This document shows positions 48,001 through 57,900 of a DNA stretch of 64,000 bases, in pieces. This DNA is from Hydractinia symbiolongicarpus (taxonomy: Eukaryota > Cnidaria > Hydrozoa > Anthoathecata > Hydractiniidae), in assembly GCF_029227915.1 (NCBI RefSeq), contig NC_079878.1:12710001-12774000 (forward strand). The letters run 5' to 3'. How positions within the stretch are numbered: position 1 is the first letter of the stretch; each line of letters begins with the position of its first letter. Under the pieces are notes generated by a model that was not told where the DNA came from, did no database searches, and saw nothing but the letters and a program-made list of their open reading frames with translations. The translations under genes and the position numbers were made by a program.

Positions 48001-48414
48001 CATTATCTTAACGAAACAGTTGTCGCTGAATAGAAATTGTGCTGTTTCAGTTATATTTACATATCATACCGCTAAGATGGGTTACCTGAGGAAATGAAAA
48101 GGGGTATTTTTAGTGACAGTTCAAGACTTAAATCTTGCGTATATTTATGATTTTTTTAAATTACAGAAGTTTTTTTCAGTGGATTGTAAAACATGCGTGA
48201 AACGTTTTATTTGTATACCTCTTGAATGTTTATAAATTTTGTTTCTGTTGGATCGCATTTTTTTATTGACTTGATATTTACACCTAAGCATGAGTACTGA
48301 GTTTGTAAGTTTTGCGTTTAATCCAAAGTCTCACTTGCTTGTCTATAAATGGTTCGTGTTTTTTTTTCACAGGAAATCATAATGACGAAATTTGAAACTT
48401 CAAAGATGGATTAA
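30013..48414 (+). CDS. TMEM87: TMEM87A/B orthologue (GOLD-domain seven-transmembrane Golgi protein)
   Basis: It encodes about 650 residues in 21 exons: 30013-30138, 38327-38458, 39291-39383, 39862-39990, 40140-40232 (or 40220), 40345-40593, 40692-40776, 41101-41162, 41342-41434, 41756-41783, 42149-42208, 43123-43222, 44124-44220, 44620-44803, 44903-44958, 45298-45401, 45701-45771, 46730-46800, 47204-47253, 47874-47901, 48373-48414. Apart from the uncertain exon 5 donor, GT..AG sites and phases agree. Exon 1 gives a signal peptide ([18 protein letters not shown]). Exons 2-8 form the luminal domain, with paired cysteines. The seven-TM core has family blocks [54 protein letters not shown] and [14 protein letters not shown]. 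The cytosolic tail has [21 protein letters not shown] and [13 protein letters not shown]87 proteins act in Golgi trafficking or as ion-conducting proteins. Exons 4-6 form a long Lys/Thr/Pro-rich linker not expected from vertebrate members. Intron 1 is 8.2 kb. Confidence 0.92.
30249..30547 (+). mobile_element. tRNA-derived SINE, copy 1
   Basis: The head CGTCGTAGATTAGTGGTTAT contains a box A-like TAGATTAGTGG. A 3' body matches copy 2 (GGGTTAACCCAA, GTGAGGGAAATTGG, AATAGACAGGGTATATCCC). Box B is damaged (GGTTTTGATTCC), and about 60 bases in the middle are missing compared with copy 2. It lies in TMEM87 intron 1, same strand. Confidence 0.8.
30616..30970 (+). mobile_element. tRNA-derived SINE, copy 2, with intact box A and box B
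   Basis: The first 75 bases look like a tRNA gene: TAGATTAGTGG as box A and a perfect consensus box B GGTTCGATTCC at 30667-30677, about 35 bases apart, as RNA polymerase III promoters require. The body is shared with copy 1. It ends in a short (ATCT)n tail, as many SINEs do. It lies in TMEM87 intron 1. Confidence 0.85.
32149..32285. repeat. Imperfect tandem repeat, unit about 38 bp
   Basis: About four units of the form AACTTGCTGTATAACTTTCA then AAACAGC. It lies in TMEM87 intron 1 and is non-coding. Confidence 0.65.
35349..35450 (+). CDS. Zinc-ribbon N-terminal exon fragment
   Basis: The ATG at 35349 opens a short peptide with two CxxC knuckles, [20 protein letters not shown] then TQRR, the zinc-ribbon that often starts cnidarian and fish transposon-type genes. 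The open frame continues to 35642 but overlaps, in antisense, the 35536-36234 frame, so only the first part is likely coding. The 3' splice partner was not found. The end coordinate is arbitrary. Confidence 0.35.
35536..36234 (-). CDS. G2E3-like N-terminal fragment with a damaged zinc finger
   Basis: A single open frame of 232 codons from a true ATG. The first half has [37 protein letters not shown] and [15 protein letters not shown], matching the VRG..LPL / A..KH / LLYPDG / Y.R..LYL pattern in the front half of repetitive G2E3/HECT-like proteins of fish and cnidarians. The C-terminal end has [20 protein letters not shown], a UBZ/Rad18-like finger in which the first Cys is replaced by Tyr. 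No HECT domain follows. It lies inside a 1.5-kb TIR element in TMEM87 intron 1. It is probably a captured or internally deleted gene fragment. The family call rests on motif memory only. Confidence 0.55.
   Translation of the reverse strand: MSTGITSINHDLVTINVGLIWENNNAELQIVRGSKLPLKVQKYASAKSVLDLAVKKHANHDQLFCSLEDYVLLYPDLKEVIITPHTDTFTVANYKTELRMPYSRLDLYIGTRTLKQNYELNAMAAPLKETSRYDINNDHNDSRNEENKQQERNNKSLLNKPSSSGNNELPEIPNFLNWKTPVSGRFGRYPICNQKFPFNKIEQHADACLQNKELPVVWKIDLSNESENERGG
37391..37437. repeat. Half copy of the foldback family
   Basis: GATATCAAAAGTGAAAAAC then CCTAGGGACGGGGTTG matches the right arm of the hairpin at 18611-18722 (GATATCAAAAAAGCGAAAAG then CCTGGGGACGAGGTTG). The left arm is absent. 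Confidence 0.5.
42231..42400 (+). mobile_element. Second tRNA-derived SINE type
   Basis: A tRNA-like head, GTGGACTAGTGGTTACGGAG, with a degenerate box B (GTGGTATGGTCC), lies in TMEM87 intron 11. Its head differs from the copies at 30 kb. It shares the middle block AGGTTACCCCATGCTATGTA then AGGGACATTG with their GGGTTAACCCAAGCCATGTG then AGGGAAATTG. This suggests two SINE families with a common central domain. Confidence 0.6.
47719..47840. repeat. MITE relative of 1724-1844 in TMEM87 intron 19
   Basis: CTAGTCGTTCACCCGTGG and AAAAATCCACGGG match the left arm, followed by CCGTCCGTC. The right part is diverged (GATAGACAGGCTG near 47820). It ends about 34 bases from the start of exon 20. Confidence 0.6.
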
Positions 48415-48441
48415 TAAGTAATTTGTTTGTTGCGCTCGTTC

Positions 48442-48532
48442 TTTCGTTCGTTCGTTCGTTCGTTCGTTCGTTCGTTCGTTCGTTCGTTCGTTCGTTCGTT
48501 CGTTCGTTCGTTCGCTCGTTCGTTCGTTCGTT
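48442..48532. repeat. (TTCG)n microsatellite
   Basis: About 22 tandem TTCG units with one CTCG variant. It lies 28 bases after the TMEM87 stop and before the first AATAAA (near 48537), hence probably in its 3' UTR. Confidence 0.95.
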
Positions 48533-48879
48533 GTAAAATAAATGCATCATGAAAATATCTGACTTTAAAGGTAGAATTATGTTTCACTTTTTAGATGTTT
48601 ACTTTCAAATGGAACATATTACTTGAAGTTGGAATTATCGTTTTTGTGTGATGTCAGATTAAATTTTTGGGGTGTGAAAATTCCAATCTGTTTAGCATTC
48701 GTTAAGGACTGGATGAAGAAGACAAAAACTCGATAATACAATAATATTTATTTAAAATATGGGATATTATTGGTTTTTAGTATAAAATGTTTGTTTCTTA
48801 GTTGTTAGTTTTCCCTTCATTATCTGTTTTTATATTTAGAAGATTTCATATGTTTGCATGCCAGAAGTTGTTGAATTTA

Positions 48880-48912
48880 GTCAGCTGTTAATCAGCTGTT
48901 AGTCAGCTGTTA
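48880..48912. repeat. Short tandem repeat TCAGCTGTTAA/G, three units
   Basis: Three 11-12-base units containing the palindrome CAGCTG (an E-box-type word). Confidence 0.7.
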
Positions 48913-49228
48913 GTTGAAATAATGAACTATATACACGTGCTTGCATTTTTTAAGCAAGGTACAAACCATCTTGAGAATGTTGTTCTTTTGTGAAGCAAGT
49001 GTTTATTGAAACATGTTTGCTATGCATTGTACACCCAGAACTTCAAGTCACGTGTGATGTTCTTAAACTAAATTCTTATAAAGGTCGTGTAAAAACCAAC
49101 TTTTTCTCTCTCCTTCGTAGAAAAATTGCAAGTACCTAAATTTCAAAAATAGTCCTGTATTTTGTTGTTGTATATGCTTCATCTTAACCTTTTAACATGT
49201 TACATTTTATAATGTACCTATATTCCAG

Positions 49229-49337
49229 TCTAAATGTAGACCACGATTCCATCTTACGGTGTAAAGCTCGCCTTGTTTTTTTGTCTAAAAATGGACCGTG
49301 CCCCTTTTCTTCGGTGTAAAGCTAGACCATGTTTTTG
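49229..49337. repeat. Diverged 54-bp tandem duplication
   Basis: TCTAAATGTAGACC...CGGTGTAAAGCTCGCC and TCTAAAAATGGACC...CGGTGTAAAGCTAGACC follow one another with the same T-run at the end. Non-coding. Confidence 0.55.
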
Positions 49338-50091
49338 GTTATTCACGATGTATAATAAAACATTGTAATTTTTTTGGTTTACGATGATTTTTGGTTAACT
49401 AAGTTTTTTTCTTACATGTTTTGTCTTGCTTATTTACTCCTTTAAGATTTATGATCATTATCGCATAGCTGTACTTCACCTCTCCGTCATGTAGGCTAAA
49501 AAAAGCCAACGAAAGTTACTGGGTAAGCGGAGTTAAGTCCGATGGAAAGTACATTGCAGCCCTAACCGCGTAAAAAGTACCCGTCAACCAGGAAAGGTGT
49601 TGTCTGGCTTAAATGATTCAGGTGCATTCTATTTTGTTTTGTTGCGTAAAATGTAGAAAGGTAAATCAAAAATTTAGAGTTGTAACCAATTATTCAATGA
49701 ACAAGTTTTGTAACTATTTAAAATAGAGTGCATTAATTTTAACATTTTTTTTTTCAATGTTAAGGGTGACCCTACTTTGTTGACTCATCTAATGGCGAAG
49801 GGGCTTTTTATAGTCCATTGCCCAAAGGAAAGATACGAAAAGTAGATACGGTAACTCGCAGAACTTCAATGTGTCTACAATTTTGGTCAAATTATTTTAA
49901 GAAATTCTTTGCCACAATTATGCCATTTCTAAATTAAGTTTACATATTTTAAACTTGTTTTAACTGCGGACTTGTCAATGCTCAAAGAAGATTAGGTCGC
50001 AGATTATAAGCTTATAGGTACAAGCTCTTAAAATGCCATACCTACTGCTATCAGCATACATTGTTACCCAATTGTTTGGGCAATGGTGTGG

Positions 50092-50240
50092 GCATCTTGT
50101 ATCTTTTCTGACCACGGGACAGCGATACGAACATGGCCCTGGAGGAGGCTGGTCCGATGTGAAACCTGATTGGCGCGGATATGTCACATAATTATTGCGT
50201 CATACAAAACATTTTGGCGAGGCGGCGAGTCTGTGACGAA
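50092..50240. repeat. Dispersed repeat, copy 2
   Basis: It shares CATCTT...TTTTCTGAC and CGATACGAACATG(G/A)CCCTGG with the copy near 11345. The word ATCTTGTATCTTTTCT also occurs at about 5724, in a foldback copy. Confidence 0.5.
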
Positions 50241-51979
50241 CAGGAGGAAGCTGTTCGTATTAAAATGGCGGAGGAGGTGTATCAGTATCAAGTTTTTTTC
50301 AAAGTGAAAAATTTAATAAAAAGCATTACTAAGCAATGAGAGTATAAAAAAGACATCATAAAGTAATACTGCTTACATGGGAATATTTCAATAGCTGGGA
50401 ATGTTTAATAAAGCTAGAAAACTAGCTATCTAGCACACTATACCTAGCAAACTATCAAGATAAGAACAAAAGAAGGAAACTCAACTTGTTTCCAAGTGGC
50501 CAGGTTTAATTTGCAGCTTTGTGAATGACGTTGCGTAAAATTGGTGCTCATGTCCTTTATAGACAAAATAATTTTGCACAAAATATCGACAATGTTTTTT
50601 TTACAAAATATGTGTATCATTACATTTTAAATTATATCAGGTTGTTATTAGTGGGCATGTTTTATTATTTTATATGCTTTGGTTACTATAAAAGATATGA
50701 AAAGCCAGTAGGTTAACCGTCAAAACCATTTTATCATTGACTGCACATTTACCTGGCCTAATTCAAGAAAATTCAAAGTGCAATAACTTTAGTAAAAAAT
50801 AAAGTTATTGACTTGAAACTTGTTATGGAGTACTTTTAGACCAATCCGATAAAAGATAATTTTACCACGGCATAAAAAATTTACACAGCCATTTTGAGGA
50901 ACAGAAAAAGGTAGGAAAATTTTCTTAAACTGATTCTTACTAGGCCCTTTTTAACACGCTATAAAGGAAATTTCAGAAAATCAAACTCAATCAAATTGAA
51001 GAATTTACAGTTATGTATCTTAAGATACAAATCTTAAGCTATTATATCGTATAATCTAGAGATATGATTGCATATGCTAAAAAGGTTAGCCAAAGAGGTA
51101 AAAAATGGCAGGAGCGAGAAGAAAGCTATGATAGCCTTATCACCAAGCCCCCTTTCAAATAACCTCTCTACAGCAGACAAACCCAACAATGAGCAATTCC
51201 AGCTAAAAAGTTTGTCTCTTAAGATAACATCTTACCATTTATTTCCCTTCGATCATTTTATTCCCAGTGACAAGTCAAACTGGGTTTTGGAACGTTTTTC
51301 CACTTATGTTACTACGATACAACTTTGTCATTTGGCACTATGGCGCTTCATTGATTTACCGCTCGTCTTGCTACATGTTTTAACAACGCTAAATGTTTTT
51401 TCACCGGAGAAGAATGTACTGTAGAATAGCAACAAAAATGCATTGCAACCGTGTTAATGCCTTGCGGCACTTGTTTTACTTTTTAGCCAGTTTTTTCAGA
51501 GCTATAAAAACTCGCAGGGGTTTCTTAACTCTGTTTTACTTTTATGAATGAAAGATGGCATATTCACAATATAATGATGTCGACTATAGATAGGTTCCAC
51601 TGTATCTAATATCGAAGATCTCGTCCTCGTTTTGATGGGGCGAGTAAAATATTTTAGTACCTGAAACACCTGATAAAGCATTTACCGAATAAACTTGCGG
51701 CCCGTCTAATGACAGTATCATGGACTATGCTTTATTTGTCATCATGTGTGATTTGGTCTTTTTTTGTTCTTAATTTTGACTTCTAATTGAAAAATACAGA
51801 AGGTCCCTTAAACCTTTAAATTCCAGGCCAAATCCACGGAAACCGAGAAGGTTTAACATAATGCTGATGAGTACAAACTTTTGTTGAAAACTACCTACCC
51901 CTATAAGTAAACAGACTAATTAGGAGGGACGCTTATTAAAACAGAAAAAACAAAAGAGAAAGTTCATCAAACATAAAAA

Positions 51980-54900
51980 CTACTTGATTAATATGTTTTT
52001 TAAAGAATAATTTGAGTCCATTTCCATCTTCAGAAGTACATATGTGTTGCTTCTTTTTTCCCAGTTTTGACGTAAATTGATAAACGGCCCTGTTAAAAAA
52101 AGCAACCCTCAGTACTCGAGGCATAGTTCTTTGCGGCGTATAAGCGATGTTTGCGTATCGTGTCGCAACGTTACGTGCAACCACGATACAATGAAGACGA
52201 GAAAATAATAATTCGTTTATAATCAATCGATTGTGTACAAAAATCAAACAAATATACATAATATCGTCTTTAAAACAAAACAAATACAAAAGAAAAAGTT
52301 GCTGGCTCTATCATTAAGTGTCTTAAACTGTTCATGTACTAAAAGATCACCGAGGCACATACTCAACAAATACTATTCGAGCTATTGATATCATGCTTCA
52401 CCTCCAATTAACGTTTTATGTCGGGTGAAGCCAGTTAGTGGTTGTGTACGTGATATAACGCCTTCGCTGAGTGTGCGATAAAGTTACGGTTACGAGTCCG
52501 AAACGTCGATAATTTTGCGTGCCATATCACAGCGTGACGGTGATCTTACATGCGTGTATGCGTCGCACAGTGTTTTCTGTGTGTTAATCATCAACACTTT
52601 CTCTCTATAAGGACAAAAATATATAGCCGTAAATGAACGTAAAATTACATTGTCGCATATTACTTTCACCATCATGGGGGGGGGGGGGGGGTGCTAAGGT
52701 TTATCATAAGGTCAATTGACGTGGGAAAAATGTAGAAAAAAATAGAAAAATTGAAACTTACAAAGATACAACTCCGGGTTATTGATGATGGTGTGAATTT
52801 CTTCCAACTCACTTTCATCTAATTCACGAATAGCTTCGTCAAGAGAAAAAGGTCTTGGAACTAAATAGACGAAACACAAAAATGTCAACTATAGTACGCT
52901 CAAGAATACACACACACATACACGTACCAGAAACTTGTATAAAAAGTTATTAAATATTTGAAGCTCATTTCAAATACATAAAAACAAATATATTGCCGTG
53001 GCTTTAGTTTTGCTAAGAATAAAAAACAGCTCCATTGTATTAGTTCTGAATTGCACTATTTCTCAAACATTAACTATACGACTAAAGATGTTATAAAAGT
53101 TTCATCTCATCTCAAAAAAGCAAACACTTCACAGACTTTCCAACAATTAAGTTTTTTCCGTTTCGATACGAAAAAGACCGACGTGAAAACAGGCCATAAA
53201 ATCGATAATGTAAATCATGATTATTTTCACGTACTTATGGACCGCTTTCCAATCTTTTTTGGTTTTCTAATAAACGTGACAACGGGTAACACATCTCTGT
53301 ATACTGCTAAATTTCCTGCAGGAGCAATTGTACACATTTTCTTGTTAAAACATTTAATATTGATGCATTCACGACCGATTGTCATAGCCACGTCGCATTT
53401 TTTACTTCTGCAACACAAATCAACACATGATTTCTGTGTATCTACCACTCCCATACTATGAAACTCTCCTGACAGAATGCCACCCCGTAACGTTGCACCA
53501 CGAACAGTTAAACCACGATTGCATGACGGGTCGGGATGTAAATAATGTTCCATAATTTCTTGGCGGGCTAAAAAGAAATCCGCATAAAATTCAACAAACA
53601 TCTAACTAAAAGTATTCAAAAAATCAAAACAAAATTGGTATATACAGAGAAGAAAAATTACAAAATATCTCTAGACCTACCTTGTTTTATACCCTCCAAT
53701 CGCTTTTGATATCTCAAGAAGGGTCTCCAACTACTTTCTGCTGATGGCCTCCACCCTTTTCCATTGTTTAGGTAGTTCAATTTACTTGTTAACGAACTGG
53801 CCAAAGAGTTAAACTGGTTAAGTTTGCTGGTGATTTCCTTCTCTTTTTGCATTGAAACAAGTGTTGCGCTCAAATGATTCAAAAATTGTTTTGGCGTTTG
53901 CTTTGTATTTGTAGCATTAGGATCTCTTTCCGCCCATTTGTCATTATTTCTGTGATTATCCGCAGTATCATTATGCATACCATAATGGCCTTGCTTTGGA
54001 CTAAAATCGTGATTTGCCCACTTGTGTCCAGATTGATATTCACTGGAGCCATACCTATGTCCGTCCATGGGGTGTCCATGACCATAATCATCTTGAGCAT
54101 TCAGCTGTGATGAAGCATCACTGTTAAAAGGCATATTTTCATCATTTGATAAACTGGAGGGTACACTTTCCATTTCAAACCCTTGGTGAACCTTTTTTCT
54201 CATTTTCTTAGCTTTACCATGTTTGCTTGGGACATTTTCAGTTTCCTTTTTGTGTGTGGCTTTCTTCTTTCCTTCAGGTGATGCATATTGTAACGCTTGG
54301 CTTGTTTTATTCTTTTGTTTCTTCTTCTTCTTCTTTTTCTCTTTGTATTTGCCTTTCGCTTTTCTTTCTTTCTTTTTGTTTGGTTTTGCATCTGCCAAAA
54401 GTAATTGTGCATCTTTATTAGGGTTGTCTTTCACGATTTTTGACTGTTTAGTCTCGTGTTTGTGGTATATTTTAGGTTTCTTTGTTTTCTTCTTCGCAGT
54501 TTTTCCTTTTGTAGAAGATTGTTCTGTAGTTACATGACTTACTGAAGTTACTGAGTCGTGAGGCGACTTCGAATCAGGCTTACTGTGTAATGCATTTAGC
54601 TTGTTAATTAAGACTTCTTTCAAAGCATGGAAAAATTGATGGTTAGGTACATTCGCTTTTCCTTTTGCTGTTTTCTTCAATTCTTGGCTTAGTTTTTTAA
54701 CAGTAGCGTCAAGTTTCTTCCTATTTTCTTCTTTTTGCTGCTCTTTGGTCTTCTTTAAATGCGAGTTTAGTGACACTTCGTGATTGCTGTTTAGTTTTTC
54801 TTGCGCAGATACTTCGCTTTCGTCATTGTTTTTATTTTTTTCGGTTGACGATTCGGCAGTCTTATTTTCGATATCGAATTGGGAAGCGCTAAATGACTTT

Positions 54901-57900
54901 GGCGCCTGTGTTGTCGAAGAACTGTTGCCATTATCTTTTTCTTCATCTGGTTTTACATGTTTTCCATTTGCTGTTTTCCAGCTTATATGACTACCTTTAG
55001 ACATATTTGCTACATTGTTGGATGTATTAGTAAGAGATTGATAGTTTGCAGCCACTTTAGTTGGAATTTCCAACTTAATGGGAGCTTGTATCGCTTTTAT
55101 AGGCTCTTTAGTTAATGCTGAAACACTTTTTGTTTTGCTGCTGTCAGCCATTGCTGTTCCATCTATTGACTCTATAGGCTTATCTGACTTTCTTCTTAGC
55201 TTGGCTTGTTCTTGTAATGGTTGTTCGTTAAATGAAATGGCTTCGGATGGTTTTAGCACTGTTTTTTCTGATTCACCTGCAAAAGTGATGGGTTTTATAG
55301 GTTCCTGTATTGGTAAGAAGGATTGTTGTATTGGTTCAACTAGTCGAATTTGTTTATGTACTGTATGGTTTTTTTCTTTTTCAAATGTTTGTGCCGGCGA
55401 CGTAGTATTTTCAGGGAAATTCATTGAAGTGGCGTTACCTATATTCGTTGTGTTTTGAAACGCTGTAGTGTTTGATGTCTCGTTTCCAAGATTACCCTTA
55501 CTTTCTGCCAATTTATTTTCATCTTCGCTACTGTCTGTTATATTTATCTTCAACGCATTCGTTTGTTGATCATTAATAAAGTATTTTGCAGATTCCAAAA
55601 TTCCATTATCACTGGATTTTGAGTCCACTTTAATCGTATCTGGTTTTACTAAGTTATCCTTCTTTCCACCCATTGTAAAGAGAGCAGGCCTTTGTCTTAG
55701 TCTGGGATTAACATTCAAAACAGGGTGCTGTTCACGCCCAAAATCGTGAAAGTTAACAAATGGCCTAAATTGACCATTTATTGGAACGACATGTGGTGGC
55801 ATAGCTCTAAATTGTGTATTTGGTGATAAACTCGGAGGGCTTAATTTTTTCATTGAGTTAAGATCTCTCAATTCCCCATTACTTAATTGTTCAACATGTC
55901 TTTGTGCAAAACGTTCTTGCGGAATTAGCATAGAAGAGGCTTCTCTCATTTCATTTAAACCCACATTCTCTGCCTTAGGTACCATCTCATTCGGACCAGG
56001 GGTTAGATCCTCCGCTATACGCTGAATCTGGCGATTTTCTTGACCAAAATTAACATAATTATTTTGAGGAAACCTATTGTTGAACTGTTGATTCTCCACT
56101 GATGGCATCCCTTGAATCTGCAAATCTTCTGACTTCTTAGGCAGCTGATTAAACTGAGGAACCTCTTGTGACATCTCTTCTGGAGTATTCATGGGTCCTT
56201 CATGACTGCCTAGATTTTCTAGTCCTGAATATTCTAAACCTAAATTCTCCTGACGGCCATTTCCTTGTAAATTTTGGCCTTCTGAATTAGCTTCGTTTTC
56301 CTGAGTTACTTGTGCCTCTTGGGAAACTCCATTTTCTTGATTTGATGGTCCCAATTGTCCCATTTGTCCAATTGCTATATTTTCACCCTGGCTATAATGA
56401 TTACCTGGATCAATAAATTGTTGATTCTCCTTCCAACGCTGTGGGAAAGGAAGACGATTTTCTAATTCAGGTGGTGGAAGTCCAAAAGCAAGGGGGTCTT
56501 GATAATGCACTTTATTATTATGTTTTTTATGAACTTTATGTCTTGTATGATGCTTAAGATGTGAATTCGTAAGTGCCATTTGAGTTGCAAATTTTGTCAA
56601 GTCCTGATTTAAATCAACTTCATCATTTTGTATCATAGCATTTCCCGTTAACATTTGTCCCAAAAAGCTACTTGCTTTGATACCTGTGTTGATCATAAGA
56701 TTCTTTTTACCTTTATGGAAGATACCTTTTAAACCATGCCTTCTCGCGTGGTTGTGTCTATGTTTCGTTTTATGCTGATTAGCTGGCATTATAAAAGGCA
56801 GAAAACGCACTGGAATTTCAGGAGATTGATCGCTATCCTCTGCCAACGGACCAATTGGAACCATAGCGTGTTTTTTGTGATGCGTTCTTTCTCTTTGCAT
56901 TACATTCCCTGGAAAATTTTCACTCCAAATTCTCTCATTGTTTTCTTCTTCAAATTGATTTTGGAATGGGTTCTGCATCATATTCATTGGTTGGTTTAAT
57001 AAAGGTAAAAGACTCTTTTTAGATGGTTTTTTGTCTATCTTTCCTGACTTAGATACTTTAGTGGTGGGAGTTGTGGTTAGATTTTGGTAATGAGAGTTTT
57101 TTAATGTTGAGTTTTTGCTCTTCCAAGGTATAGTAGACCTTCTCGTAGATTGTGCTAAGTCAGTATCAGATGGTAAGTCGCCATCTCCGCTTTCATCTTC
57201 CCTTTCGCCTTCTTCTGTGTCTTCTTCTTTTTTATTTGAGTAGTATTTTTCATGCGGGGGTGCTTTAGAGTTTTGGTGATTTGTTTGAAAGTTATTCCAC
57301 GACGATGATGCTGGTTTCAGCATTTTTGGTCGATCTGTTGGCACAAAGGGCATTCCATTGTATGTATTGTAGTTGTATCCATATAAACCGTTCGGCGACA
57401 TTTGATTACTTTCTGATGAATATGAGTACTGCTTTTGTTTTTCAGTTACATTGTATCCATTTACATATCCTGTTTTGTAACTTGTTGAGCTGCTTTCTTT
57501 TGTTTTTGGTTTGTCTTGGTTTACTTCATTTGAATTTACCATATCTTCATACCATGGTTCATTGAATTTTCCTTCAGAATCTTCTTCAGATTGTTCTTCC
57601 TCTTCTTCTTCAGTTTCTTCTGTTGAACTCTGTTTTTTCGTCGATACAGGCTTTGCTTTAATTTTTTTTGTTTTCCTCTTTCCACTTTTTTTGATCTTAC
57701 TAACATTGATCTCTTCCTTCTTTTTCCCTGAGAACTTTGTTTTATGTGATGGAAACTTTGCAGAACTTTTAAACACTGCAACAGATACATCATCTTCAAG
57801 TTCCTGGTGAAATGGCGCGTTCACTTTTGTATCACGAATCGTTTCTGTTTTATCTACTAATCCAGATGTCAACTGATTCTCTTCTTCCTCTTCATCTTCA

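Larger units (their letters stand above)
48415..51979. other. Intergenic stretch between TMEM87 and the MANSC gene (convergent)
   Basis: It starts with TMEM87 3'-UTR sequence, including the TTCG microsatellite and an AATAAA near 48537. It also holds short tandem repeats near 48880 and 49229, and a dispersed repeat near 50092. An open frame at 51068-51424 has no recognisable content. Confidence 0.5.

Noticed and set aside
49480-49600. Possible 5S rRNA or tRNA-like gene
   Set aside because: GC content rises slightly, but no 5S consensus, box A/box B pair or cloverleaf could be drawn.
51068-51424. Plus-strand 118-codon open frame
   Set aside because: Non-ATG start, composition like random AT-rich sequence, no family signal.
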